A DNA stretch of 64,000 nucleotides from MED-G105 sp039814575. GTDB taxonomy: Bacteria; Pseudomonadota; Alphaproteobacteria; Caulobacterales; Parvularculaceae. This document shows positions 44,169 to 52,745 of the stretch, piece by piece. The position numbers were made by a program, and so were the translations under genes. The notes below the pieces were generated by a model. It was not told where the DNA came from. It saw only the letters and a list, made by a program, of their open reading frames with translations, and made no database searches. How positions within the stretch are numbered: position 1 is the stretch's first letter; each line of letters opens with the position of its first letter. The stretch spans positions 1 to 64,000 of the forward strand of contig JBCCAY010000007.1 of NCBI GenBank assembly GCA_039814575.1. Reading direction: 5' to 3'.

Positions 44169-46448
44169 TCACTGATGGGAAATCGGTTCTTCGTCGACTA
44201 ATCCGAAAATCTCAAGCGCGAAGGCGTAATACTCCGCATACTCCTCAAGGCTCTTGAAACGGGCGGCCGAACCGCCGTGCCCGGCGTCCATATCCATCCG
44301 CAGAAAGAACGGCCCGCCTTTCGCGTCGGCGCGCAGGCGCGCGGTCCATTTCGCCGGCTCCCAATACGTCACGCGATAATCGGCAAGACCGCCCGTGGCG
44401 AGGATCGGCGGATAGGTCTTATCCGGATCGATATTGTCATAGGGGGAGTAAGACTTGATATTGCGGTAGGCGCTTTCATCTCTAATGGGATCGCCCCACT
44501 CCTCCCATTCGGGCGGCGTCAGAGGCAAGGTCTCGTCGGAGATCGTGGTCAAAACATCCACGAACGGGACAGCGCCGATAACGCCGCCAAAAACTTCCGG
44601 ATAGGCGTTGACGGTCGCGCCCACAAGCAGGCCGCCAGCAGATCCACCGAACGCGACGGTGCGCTCGCTCGTCGTCCATCCCATGCTCTGCAAGGACGCG
44701 GCGACCGTTCCAAAATCTGAGAACGTATTCTTTTTCTTGTCGAGCTTACCGTCGAGGTACCAGTTGCGGCCCTTATCCGAACCGCCGCGCACATGGGCGA
44801 TTGCATAAATCGCCCCGCGATCGACCAACGAAAGAATGCGGGAATTAAACGAGGCCGGCATCGCATATCCGTAGCTGCCGTAACCATAAAGCAATAGCGG
44901 TGCTAGGTCGTATTGCTTGACGTCCTTTCGCCGCAGCAACGTCACGGGCAATGAGGCGCCGTCATCGGCGCGGATCGATAACCGTTCGACGACATAATTG
45001 TCTTTGTTATGACCTGACGGGATTTCGCGTTTCTTCAAAAGCGTTCGTGCGCCGCTCGCGATATCATAATCATAGGTTTCTTGCGGCGTGGAAGGCGATT
45101 CGTAGCGAAACCGCACGGTCGAGACGTCGTATTCATAACCGCTGACGAGACCGAGCGCATACGCCGCTTCATCAAAAGCGATTTCAGTTTCTTTTGAGAG
45201 CGCCCAATCAGAAACGACGATACGCGGCAAGGCGTTTTGCGTCTCCAATCGCACGATATAGTCTTGAAACGGAATGAAATCACGAACATAAACGCCATCG
45301 TGCGCAGGTAGGAACGTTTCCCAATTGTCTTTCGACGGGTCAGAGACAGGCGCATGCATGATTTTAAAATCAATAGCGCCGTCGGCATTCGTATGAATAT
45401 AGAATTGATCGCCATGGTGTTCGACATTGTAAAGAACATCGTCTTGCCGAGCGGCGATCAATAGCGGCGTCGCGCCAGCGGCTGCGTCTGACGGTAGGGC
45501 TCTTACCTCAGAACTGGCGCCATTGCCCGCCGATATAAAAATGTAATCGCCTGATTGGCTTTTGGAGATTCCGAGAAAGAAGCCGTCGTCGGCTTCCTCG
45601 TAAACCAATGCGTCACCAGCGGGATCAGCCCCCAATGCATGGCGTTTCACCCGTTTCGGCCGTTGATTGGCGTCACGCTCAATATAATAGAATGACTGTG
45701 AATCTGACGCCCAGACGATATTCGAGTCAGCGTTTTCTACAGTTTCAGAAAACTCTTCGCCGGTTTCAATGTTTCGCACCCGAATGGAAAAGAATTCTGA
45801 GCCGACGCGATCGACGGTGTAAGCAATCAACGCATGATTGGGGCTGTGCTCCACTTCACCGACATCAAAAAACGCAGCGCCGTCCGATTCTTTATCGCCG
45901 TCGTAAAGGATGGTTTCTTCACCGCCATCGCGCGGTGTGCGTACAAAAATTGGGTACTCGCCGCCCTCAACGTAACGCACAGCATAGGCGAACGGACCGT
46001 CGAGCGCGGGAACGGAGGATTCGTCTTCTTTAATGCGGCCACGCATTTCCGCGAAGAGTGTCTTACGAAGGCCGGAAAGGTGATCAACCGCAGCCACGTA
46101 ATAAGCGTTTTCCGCTTCGAGATGGTCGCGAATATCGGATTGCAAAACGCTCGGATCTTTTAGGACGTCGCGCCATTTCTCATCGCGCAACCAAGCGTAC
46201 GGATCGACGCGGGTTTCGCCGAACTGAACATACTCTTTATCACGGCGTTCAGCTGCAGGCGCTGTTTTGGAAGTCGCCGCCGTAAATAGCTGATTTTTCG
46301 TTCCACTTTGCGAAGCGTCAACCAATGGCGCGTCCTCCTCAGTTTTTTCAATCGTCCCGCCGCCACAACTCGCAATAAAGAGCGCGGTGACGACAATCAC
46401 TATTGTACGAATAAACGGCGCCAAGCTAGCGCGGCTGGACATCGCCAT
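44169..46448 (-). CDS. S9 prolyl oligopeptidase family, lipoprotein-type oligopeptidase B
   Basis: A 759-residue serine peptidase. The N-terminus has a signal with lipobox FIASC (Cys near residue 28), so it should be membrane-anchored on the periplasmic side rather than cytoplasmic like E. coli PtrB. The beta-propeller region is followed by the hydrolase domain: LLLYGYGSYGYAMPASF, HVRGGSDKGRNWY, the nucleophile motif GGSAGGLL, and DAGHGG with the catalytic His. Oligopeptidase B cleaves after basic residues in short peptides. AAGGA precedes the first ATG. Confidence 0.93.
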   Translation of the reverse strand: MAMSSRASLAPFIRTIVIVVTALFIASCGGGTIEKTEEDAPLVDASQSGTKNQLFTAATSKTAPAAERRDKEYVQFGETRVDPYAWLRDEKWRDVLKDPSVLQSDIRDHLEAENAYYVAAVDHLSGLRKTLFAEMRGRIKEDESSVPALDGPFAYAVRYVEGGEYPIFVRTPRDGGEETILYDGDKESDGAAFFDVGEVEHSPNHALIAYTVDRVGSEFFSIRVRNIETGEEFSETVENADSNIVWASDSQSFYYIERDANQRPKRVKRHALGADPAGDALVYEEADDGFFLGISKSQSGDYIFISAGNGASSEVRALPSDAAAGATPLLIAARQDDVLYNVEHHGDQFYIHTNADGAIDFKIMHAPVSDPSKDNWETFLPAHDGVYVRDFIPFQDYIVRLETQNALPRIVVSDWALSKETEIAFDEAAYALGLVSGYEYDVSTVRFRYESPSTPQETYDYDIASGARTLLKKREIPSGHNKDNYVVERLSIRADDGASLPVTLLRRKDVKQYDLAPLLLYGYGSYGYAMPASFNSRILSLVDRGAIYAIAHVRGGSDKGRNWYLDGKLDKKKNTFSDFGTVAASLQSMGWTTSERTVAFGGSAGGLLVGATVNAYPEVFGGVIGAVPFVDVLTTISDETLPLTPPEWEEWGDPIRDESAYRNIKSYSPYDNIDPDKTYPPILATGGLADYRVTYWEPAKWTARLRADAKGGPFFLRMDMDAGHGGSAARFKSLEEYAEYYAFALEIFGLVDEEPISHQ

Positions 46449-46702
46449 AATTGCCCGTCCTTATGTTTTCCAATCGCTGAAATGACGCCTTTACACTCTT
46501 AATGGGCAGCGTCGCCACTGAGATAACGTCGATTTTCACCGGACCAGCTGAACGGCGGAAAATCACATCACCGCCGTGGAGCCTTCTTAATGCGGCAGCG
46601 TCAAAACGCCAACATTCGGACAGCGCTGAAACGCCCAAATCTGAAACTCCCACTTTGAATTTCAAAGGGCCGTCAAACGTCAACTGTTCAGAAACGGGCG
46701 CA
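46449..46702. other. Gene-free stretch upstream of the oligopeptidase
   Basis: The gap to the next gene is 341 bases including the terminator at 46703-46738. It should contain the oligopeptidase promoter. Open frames on either strand here lack a ribosome-binding site, and I call none. Confidence 0.4.
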
Positions 46703-46738
46703 GAAAAAACCGCGCACCGGTTCCAACCGATGCGCGGT
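46703..46738 (-). terminator. Rho-independent terminator of the arginine-repeat lipoprotein gene
   Basis: On the minus strand ACCGCGCA-t-CGGTT and AACCG-g-TGCGCGGT form a long stem with one mismatch, followed by six T residues. It lies about 50 bases past the stop at 46790. Confidence 0.9.
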
Positions 46739-46789
46739 CAACCAACCAATTCCAAGATCGGCTCGCCCGAGTAAGGCTACGAAACGGAA

Positions 46790-47914
46790 TTAGTCATCAT
46801 TGTTTCCATCATTCCGGCGTTGCGATCTGCGCTGGCTGCGCCGCTCTGAACGATTGCTGCGCTGTTGGGATCGTGTGCTCCGTTGTTGCGAGCGATTGCT
46901 GCGTGATTGAGCTCGATTGTTACGTCGCGTTTCCGACGATCGCCGGGTTGCCGGCTCAGTTCGACGCGGCGGCGGCGATGAACGGCGCGCGTCCCTCGCC
47001 CGCGGCGACGATGCGCGCGACCGCCTGTCGTCTGCCCGCGTGGCGCGGTTATTGGGCCCGGTATTGCGTGCACGAACCCCAGCCCGCGATTCAGGGACGG
47101 CGTTTAACCGCTCTGAGCGTCGTCGGTCGGAACGACGATCAGAGCGGCGATCTGACCGACGATCAATTCGATTGACGACCCGGCCGTCATTTCTCCGCGA
47201 TGCGCCGCGTTCAACGCCGCGATAGGCCGGCGTGCTGCGATCAACCCGCCGACGCGAATCGCGGCGGTTGTCCCGACGATCGTCCCGTCTGGCGTCCCGG
47301 CGCGCATCTCGTCTTACATCCCTTCTGGTGTCTCTCCTGGCGTCACGTCTGGCGTCGCGGCGATTGTCGCGCCGGATATCACGACGCACGTCGCGGCGAC
47401 CATCGCGGATGCCTTCGTTATAGGCCCGGCGCACGCGGCGACGATCATTGGCGCGCGGGCGGCGGAAGCCTGGCCGGCCCGCATAGAGCGGCGCACGATA
47501 AGCAGGGAATCGACCCACATAAGGCCGACGGAAGCCATAGCGATTAAAAACGTTGACCGAAAAGACATAACCGGCATCCGGATACCAGGCGCCATAGCGC
47601 CCGTACCAAGGATCGCCGATCACCACATAATTATTGACCCGCGTATTGCGGTAAGACGCATAAGCGCCGTCAAAACAGCGGTCGATATCAACGCCGCAGT
47701 CTTTTTGACAGAAGCGGTAATCGTCCTCGAGCTCAAAGCGCTCACACGATCGATAACACGCTTCGGCCCGGTTATCGCAGGCTGAAAAGCTCGGCCCGTA
47801 ACCAGGGCCTGTCGTTTGACAGCCCGCCGCCGTTAAAAGCAAACCGATCGCTGCAACGCAAGTTTTTACAAAAAATACGGGTACTGATGAAAACGGGAGT
47901 TGTTTGTCCCACAT
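46790..47914 (-). CDS. Arginine-repeat lipoprotein with symmetric six-cysteine motif
   Basis: From the ATG at 47914 (AAAGGAG upstream) this is a 374-residue lipoprotein: hydrophobic signal and lipobox LTAAGC (Cys32). Next comes C-X6-C-X3-C-X11-C-X3-C-X6-C (Cys46 to Cys80), a mirror-symmetric pattern containing twin CX3C, as in helical hairpins held by two disulfides. Residues about 90-155 are Tyr/Gly/Arg/Pro-rich. Then follow 12 or so RRDx repeats (DNA 47249-47398), a short RRSD repeat (47120-47161) and a Ser/Gln/Arg tail. The second half is strongly basic and probably disordered, suited to binding polyanions such as LPS, nucleic acid or teichoic-type polymers. No family recognised. Confidence 0.85.
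   Translation of the reverse strand: MWDKQLPFSSVPVFFVKTCVAAIGLLLTAAGCQTTGPGYGPSFSACDNRAEACYRSCERFELEDDYRFCQKDCGVDIDRCFDGAYASYRNTRVNNYVVIGDPWYGRYGAWYPDAGYVFSVNVFNRYGFRRPYVGRFPAYRAPLYAGRPGFRRPRANDRRRVRRAYNEGIRDGRRDVRRDIRRDNRRDARRDARRDTRRDVRRDARRDARRDDRRDNRRDSRRRVDRSTPAYRGVERGASRRNDGRVVNRIDRRSDRRSDRRSDRRRSERLNAVPESRAGVRARNTGPNNRATRADDRRSRASSPRARDARRSSPPPRRTEPATRRSSETRRNNRAQSRSNRSQQRSTRSQQRSNRSERRSQRRSQRRNDGNNDD
47249..47398 (-). repeat. 12-bp coding repeats for RRDx units
   Basis: About 12 copies of a 12-base unit encode Arg-Arg-Asp-X with X being Ala, Val, Ile, Asn, Thr, Asp or Ser. Codon choice differs from copy to copy, so the array is not freshly expanded. Confidence 0.85.
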
Positions 47915-48203
47915 GCCGACAAAAGGCTCCTTTCCGGCCTTAGTCGGGATCGCCCGGCGCCCGCACACCGATGAACGATGGCGAGCGCTAATGACAGCGC
48001 CCTATTTCCAGAGCAGAACACGCACCGTCGCGTATTCATCGTCACACTGACGATTAACCGATCCTTACACCCCATGCCCGCAGCGATGATATCGCATTTC
48101 ATGGGCCGAACGCAAATAAGGCGGCGTTCGCCTTTAAAGCGCTGTCGCCGCCCTGGTTCGGCCGCATTTCCGCCCAAATCGAGCGGAAATTTAATCTCGA
48201 CGC

Positions 48204-48386
48204 TTAGTCGTCTTGTGGTTCGAGAACCTGACGGCCGCGATACTTGCCGCTCTTGAGATCAATATGATGCGGGCGCCGCAGCTCGCCGGAATCTTTATCC
48301 TCGATATAAGCGTCCGGACCGACGCGGTCGTGGGCGCGGCGCATACCGCGTTTGGAACTCGTAACTTTTCGCTTCGGAACCGCCAT
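48204..48386 (-). CDS. rpmF: 50S ribosomal protein L32
   Basis: The 60-residue protein starts MAVPKRKVTSSKRGMRRAHD and ends KSGKYRGRQVLEPQDD, the L32 pattern, without the zinc-binding cysteines. AGGAAAAAG precedes the ATG. Beyond the stop, ATTTCCGC and GCGGAAAT (48166-48190) form an eight-base-pair hairpin without a T-run on this strand. Confidence 0.97.
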   Translation of the reverse strand: MAVPKRKVTSSKRGMRRAHDRVGPDAYIEDKDSGELRRPHHIDLKSGKYRGRQVLEPQDD

Positions 48387-48566
48387 GGGTCTTTTTCCTA
48401 GTTTCCCGCCGAACGATGCGTCGCCGCTAAGAGCGCCCGGCTTAAAGATACATCTCGTAAGCGCCTAAGCCGCTCGTCGAGGATCAAATTCGAAAGCGGG
48501 GAACTAGCCGAACCGCTTACAAAACGCAAGGCCGCCCCAACCCCTCCCCGCCAATGGCCATCTGCG

Positions 48567-49214
48567 TCATGGCCGATCGAAGTCCGTCTCATCGGGAAAC
48601 TCTCCCAAATCGGGAAATTCGCCGCGCTCTAGGTATTCGCCCCACTCTTCATTGTCCCAGAAGCGGGCGTCGACGAACCAGTTTTCAAATCCGACCGGCA
48701 ATGATTCAAGCGTGACGAGCTTCTGCTCATCAGGGCTGGCGGCGAAGGCGGCGAGATCGGCGATATCCTGACCGTCGAGCTGGACCTGATAGCCAAGCTC
48801 GAGCCGCTGCAGCGACACCATGGCGGCGGCTCCGGACCACATGCGCGAGGAGAACGCTAGGGGGTCCACCGCCGTGCCGCCGGCGTCTGCCGTCGGCGGG
48901 TAAAACGGCGGCGCCGCGCGGCCGCCCACATCGTTGGCGGCATGGCACAGAACGCACCCCTTTGTGACAAACAGAATACGTCCGCGCCGCGGGTTCACCT
49001 CATATTGAGCGGCCGCCATGGAGATCGGCGGCTGGCTTAAGGCAACCGCAATTGGGTCGGGCGCTTTATCGCTCGCCGCATCGGCCAAGGCGTCATGAGC
49101 CGCTTCAGAAACGCTTGCTTCCGACGGCTCAGAAACGGTGTCGGCTTCCGCATCCGGCGCGCCGGCGCCGCACCCGACGACGAGCCCGAAAAGAGCGATG
49201 AGCGGACTGCGCAT
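48567..49214 (-). CDS. Lipoprotein c-type cytochrome
   Basis: A 215-residue protein with a short signal and lipobox VVGC (Cys15), an Ala/Glu/Asp-rich linker (about residues 18-55), and a single heme-binding motif CVLCH in GRILFVTKGCVLCHAAND. A Met in SSRMW is a candidate sixth ligand. The C-terminus is acidic (DNEEWGEYLERGEFPDLGEFP). It is probably an anchored periplasmic electron carrier; its redox partner is unknown. It is divergent from the thioesterase gene. Confidence 0.82.
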   Translation of the reverse strand: MRSPLIALFGLVVGCGAGAPDAEADTVSEPSEASVSEAAHDALADAASDKAPDPIAVALSQPPISMAAAQYEVNPRRGRILFVTKGCVLCHAANDVGGRAAPPFYPPTADAGGTAVDPLAFSSRMWSGAAAMVSLQRLELGYQVQLDGQDIADLAAFAASPDEQKLVTLESLPVGFENWFVDARFWDNEEWGEYLERGEFPDLGEFPDETDFDRP

Positions 49215-49334
49215 GGGACTTGCCTCCTTTTAGGACCGAACGGTACGCCGAATACTAGCGTCGGATCTGCACCGACATTTTGACCTAAAGCAACCGCGCT
49301 CGCCAATCGCCGCGGTTCAAAAACGGAAAATACG

Positions 49335-49763
49335 ATGACTGATTCGATAAATATGGATGCAGCGATGGCGACGGAGATCGGAAAGGGAAAATTCCCTGGC
49401 CTTATAGGCGTTGAGATTCTCGATTTCGGCGACGCTTGGATATCGGGACGCTTAGACGTCCGCGAAGCCGTCATGGCCCCTAACGGATTCCTCCATGCCG
49501 GCGCCGTCATTGGGCTCGCCGATACGTTGTGCGGCTATGCGAGCGTGCGCGCGCTCCCCAAAGGCGCGAGCGGCTTCACGACGATTGAGACAAAATCGAA
49601 TCATCTCGGGACGGCGCGAGACGGCTATGTCGTCGGCCGCGCCGAAGCGTTGCATTTGGGAAAGACGACGCAGGTCTGGGACGCCACAGTGAAACGCGCC
49701 GACGACGACAAAACGATCGCTGTTTTTAGATGCACCCAAATGGTGCTGTGGCCAAAGTCTTAA
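49335..49763 (+). CDS. PaaI-family hotdog thioesterase
   Basis: A 142-residue hotdog-fold protein with GVEILDFGDAWISGRLDVREAVMAPNGFLHAGAVIGLADTLCGY, the typical N/G-F-x-H-A-G active-site segment, then TIETKSNHLGTARDGYVVGRAEALHLGKTTQVW. Members hydrolyse aryl- or acyl-CoA thioesters. The substrate is not indicated by neighbours. Confidence 0.88.
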   Translation: MTDSINMDAAMATEIGKGKFPGLIGVEILDFGDAWISGRLDVREAVMAPNGFLHAGAVIGLADTLCGYASVRALPKGASGFTTIETKSNHLGTARDGYVVGRAEALHLGKTTQVWDATVKRADDDKTIAVFRCTQMVLWPKS

Positions 49764-49820
49764 ACCGAGCACTCGCAGAACGCTGGAACTCACCAACGCC
49801 AAACTCGCCGTCATATCCTC

Positions 49821-49867
49821 AAAAAGAAAACCCGCCCTACGGCGTTAAAAGGCGCAGAAGGGCGGGT
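49821..49867 (-). terminator. Rho-independent terminator of the 25-residue peptide gene
   Basis: ACCCGCCCT (49830-49838) and AGGGCGGGT (49859-49867) are perfect inverted copies. On the minus strand the stem is followed by TTTTCTTTTT, while on the plus strand no T-run follows, so the terminator faces the short minus-strand gene. Confidence 0.8.
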
Positions 49868-49915
49868 CCGTAATTTCTGCGGCCGGACGGCCACAAAACC
49901 AATTTCGGCTCGGCG

Positions 49916-49993
49916 TTAGGCGACGCTCGAAGGATGCTCCGATGTGCGCTTATCCCGCAAAGACCGCTCCGGCCTAAAGAAATCACTGGACAT
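49916..49993 (-). CDS. 25-residue peptide with consensus Shine-Dalgarno
   Basis: The frame runs from the ATG at 49991-49993 to TAA at 49916-49918 and gives a basic, Ser/Arg-rich 25-residue peptide starting MSSDFFRPERSLRDK. The upstream AAAGGAGGTGATC is the exact complement of the 16S rRNA 3' end, seven bases before the ATG when measured from GGAGG. A terminator begins about 50 bases after the stop. Together these make a short independent transcript. Role unknown: it could be a small protein, a dual-function RNA or a ribosome-directed leader. Confidence 0.6.
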   Translation of the reverse strand: MSSDFFRPERSLRDKRTSEHPSSVA

Positions 49994-50209
49994 CAGATCA
50001 CCTCCTTTCAGTTGTTGGACACATATAGGAGGACATAGGAATTCGCGACCCTGCGCAAGAGCGACTTGGTTAACGCCCCCGCGGCTCATTGCCCCGATTA
50101 TTGCGCCCTATTGCGCCGTAATTGGTGTCGTCGCCCAATTGCTGCGTCAGCCTCACGACGGATGGCAGCGCGAAACCGACCGCGGCATTCGACTGTTAAA
50201 TGTTCGGAA

Positions 50210-50890
50210 TTAGTTCGGGGATTTAGCCAGCAAACGACTGGCAGCCGCTTTTAACATCGAGGATTTCGGATTGGCGGCTTTTCCCAGATAGAAAATATCG
50301 GCCGGGCTGACGGGCGCCCCATAATAGGCCTCATTCCATTTGCGGTTCACTTTTAGAACGCCGCCTTCGATGCTGATGCTGCCATAGAGGCCTTGGGATC
50401 TAGAGTAAGCGAGCACATCCGCCGTTTGCGCTTTGGCGCCGCCGCCAAGCGGGCCCGCCGCGATCGTCAAGTCAGCGCCAAGCTTCACCGATGTCGATAA
50501 CAGCGAATCCATGCCCTCTTTGGTCATAATCAAGAGAATGATCTCGGACACCTCGCCGCCGGCTTGCAGTCCGAAAGAAAACGAGCTGATGCGCAGGAAC
50601 GCCGGTTCGGACCAGCCGTTTTCCCGGCGAGCGATCATCGCGCCATTGCCGCCCGATCCGCCAAAGACAAAACCCGCCCGGACCGAACGAGGGATCACCA
50701 CAATCGCCGCGGCGTCCTGAGCCTGGCGCCACATGGCGCGGTAATTCCGGTCATTGGCGAAATAATCGATGGAAACAGCGGCGTCAGAGACAAGATCTTC
50801 GGCTTTTTCTTTCCGATCCGCCCGCGCTGAGCCTGTCGCTAAGACTGTCGCCAGAACGACCAACCAAACCGTCTTCAACGCAACGCCCAT
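50210..50890 (-). CDS. SYLF-domain (YSC84) lipid-binding protein, exported
   Basis: A 226-residue protein from the ATG at 50890 with a signal peptide (VWLVVLATVLATGSARAD); the frame extends to 50944 but that lead is polar. SYLF-domain blocks are IVVIPRSVRAGFVFGGSGGNGAM, FSFGLQAGGEVSEIILLIMTKEGM and LTIAAGPLGGGAKAQTADVLAYSRSQGLYGSISIEGGVL. The eukaryotic domain binds phosphoinositides; the bacterial exported forms are of unknown function. Confidence 0.9.
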   Translation of the reverse strand: MGVALKTVWLVVLATVLATGSARADRKEKAEDLVSDAAVSIDYFANDRNYRAMWRQAQDAAAIVVIPRSVRAGFVFGGSGGNGAMIARRENGWSEPAFLRISSFSFGLQAGGEVSEIILLIMTKEGMDSLLSTSVKLGADLTIAAGPLGGGAKAQTADVLAYSRSQGLYGSISIEGGVLKVNRKWNEAYYGAPVSPADIFYLGKAANPKSSMLKAAASRLLAKSPN

Positions 50891-51109
50891 AATCACTACC
50901 AATCGTTCGCTTTCGCCCGAGCGAGATAATAGCACAGAAGGCATAAAATCGCGACTAGCCCGGAATGCGGACGTATGCCTTTCAGCATTAAATGCACTTC
51001 AGACAAACTAACGGCGTCCCACAAAAGCCGCCGACGCGCGTGACAGGCAACGTAAAGTCAGCTTCACGAACATTGTCTGAAGCGCTTCGCCAGCTATTGA
51101 GGCGAAAGG

Positions 51110-52537
51110 CTAAATATGAACCACCCGCCCATAGGCGTCCAAAACGCTCTCATGCATCATTTCCGACAAGGTCGGGTGCGGGAAGATCGTGTGGAAGAGA
51201 TCCTCTTCCGTCGCTTCTAAGGTTTTGGCGAGGCCATAGCCTTGGATAAGCTCAGTCACTTCCGCGCCGATCATATGGGCGCCAAGAAGCTCGCCGGTCT
51301 TTTCGTCAAAGATGGTTTTCACCATGCCTTCCGGTTCACCGAGCGCAATCGCCTTGCCGTTGCCGTTGAACGGGAAGCGACCGACTTTGACTTTACTGCC
51401 GCTCTCTTTCGCTTTGGCTTCGGTGAGACCGACGCTCGCAATCTGCGGATTGGAATAGGTGCAGCCCGGAATTTTCGTCACGTCGAGCGGATGCACGCTG
51501 TTCAGGCCGGCGATTTTCTCAATACAAATAACGCCCTCATGGGACGCCTTGTGGGCGAGCCATGGCGGGCCGACAAGATCGCCGATCGCGTAGACGCCCT
51601 TTACACCGGTTTCCAACCATTCATTCACTGTCACATGGCCACGATCGACTTTGACGCCGAGCGCTTCCAGGCCGAGGCCTTCCGTATTGCCCGTAATGCC
51701 GATCGCCAGAATGACACGGTCAGCCTCGACGGTTTCCGTTTTTCCATCTTTGTGCTTGATCGTCGCGGTGACGGTCTCAGCGCTTTTTTCGATCTTTTCG
51801 ACGCTGGCGGTGGTCTTAATGTCCATGCCATGGCGCTTAGTAAATTGCTTGTGCGCAAAATCAGAAATTTCCGCATCTTCCGCCGGCAGAATGCGGTCGA
51901 CCATCTCAACGACCGTAACCTCCGCCCCCATAGACCGGTAGAAGCTCGCGAACTCAATGCCGATGGCGCCGGAGCCGATGACAAGCAGCTTCTTCGGCAT
52001 GATGTCGGGCGTCATCGCTTCGCGCGCCGTCCAGATGAATTTCCCGTCCGCTTCAAGACCAGCCGCCGGGATAGTGCGCGCCCGCGCGCCCGTCGCCAGA
52101 ATGACGTGCTTGGCTTTGATTGTTTGCGCCCCAGCTTTGGTTTTGACGCTGACAATCGGCGCGCCGGAGCCGTTAGAGGCGCGCTGCAAAGACGCCGCGC
52201 CGTCGACCACCTGAATTTTATTCTTCTTCATCAAATAGCCGATGCCGCCTGACAATTGTTTAGCGACTTTGCGCGAGCGACCGACCACCGCGTCGAGGTC
52301 AAAACCGATATTGTCCGCTTTCAAGCCGAAGGCGGCGGCGTGCTTCATATTCTCATAGACTTCCGCCGTACGCAGGAGGGCTTTGGTCGGGATGCAGCCC
52401 CAATTGAGGCAAACGCCGCCGAGATGCTCGCGCTCGACGATAACCGTTTTCATGCCCAATTGGCTGGCACGGATTGCGGCGACATAGCCGCCAGGCCCGG
52501 CGCCGATTACGCATACATCCGCCGTCGTTTCGCTCAT
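51110..52537 (-). CDS. lpdA: Dihydrolipoyl dehydrogenase (E3)
   Basis: FAD enzyme of 475 residues that reoxidises lipoyl groups of 2-oxoacid dehydrogenases. The ATG at 52537 is preceded by AAGGAGAG; the frame runs further to 52702 but without support. FAD motif VIGAGPGGYVAAIRA, redox disulfide GGVCLNWGCIPTKA, NAD motif VIGSGAIGIEFAS and the C-terminal HPTLSE with the catalytic His/Glu pair are present. It probably serves the pyruvate dehydrogenase complex encoded at 41-42 and 58-61 kb. Confidence 0.97.
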   Translation of the reverse strand: MSETTADVCVIGAGPGGYVAAIRASQLGMKTVIVEREHLGGVCLNWGCIPTKALLRTAEVYENMKHAAAFGLKADNIGFDLDAVVGRSRKVAKQLSGGIGYLMKKNKIQVVDGAASLQRASNGSGAPIVSVKTKAGAQTIKAKHVILATGARARTIPAAGLEADGKFIWTAREAMTPDIMPKKLLVIGSGAIGIEFASFYRSMGAEVTVVEMVDRILPAEDAEISDFAHKQFTKRHGMDIKTTASVEKIEKSAETVTATIKHKDGKTETVEADRVILAIGITGNTEGLGLEALGVKVDRGHVTVNEWLETGVKGVYAIGDLVGPPWLAHKASHEGVICIEKIAGLNSVHPLDVTKIPGCTYSNPQIASVGLTEAKAKESGSKVKVGRFPFNGNGKAIALGEPEGMVKTIFDEKTGELLGAHMIGAEVTELIQGYGLAKTLEATEEDLFHTIFPHPTLSEMMHESVLDAYGRVVHI

Positions 52538-52745
52538 CGATACTCTCCTTGATGAACGGTCCGCGCGATCGCGCAAACCGCAAGTGTCAGGGCGTCGTCG
52601 CCGGCGCTGCGCGCGATGGTTGGCCCTTACTGAATTTGGCGCGACTATAGACAGGCTCGCCCAAAAACCAAGAAGAGCGAGGGCCAAAAAAGCCCGGATC
52701 ACCCACGGTCACCCAGAGCCGCAAAGAATCACAAAGAGGACGCCG

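Noticed and set aside
46426..46683. Minus-strand frame upstream of the oligopeptidase
   Set aside because: Begins with TTG without ribosome-binding site and overlaps the next gene; more likely its promoter region.
51242..52252. Plus-strand frame of 336 codons opposite lpdA
   Set aside because: Antisense shadow; composition is Arg/Asp/Ala-rich as expected from reverse-read GC-rich codons.
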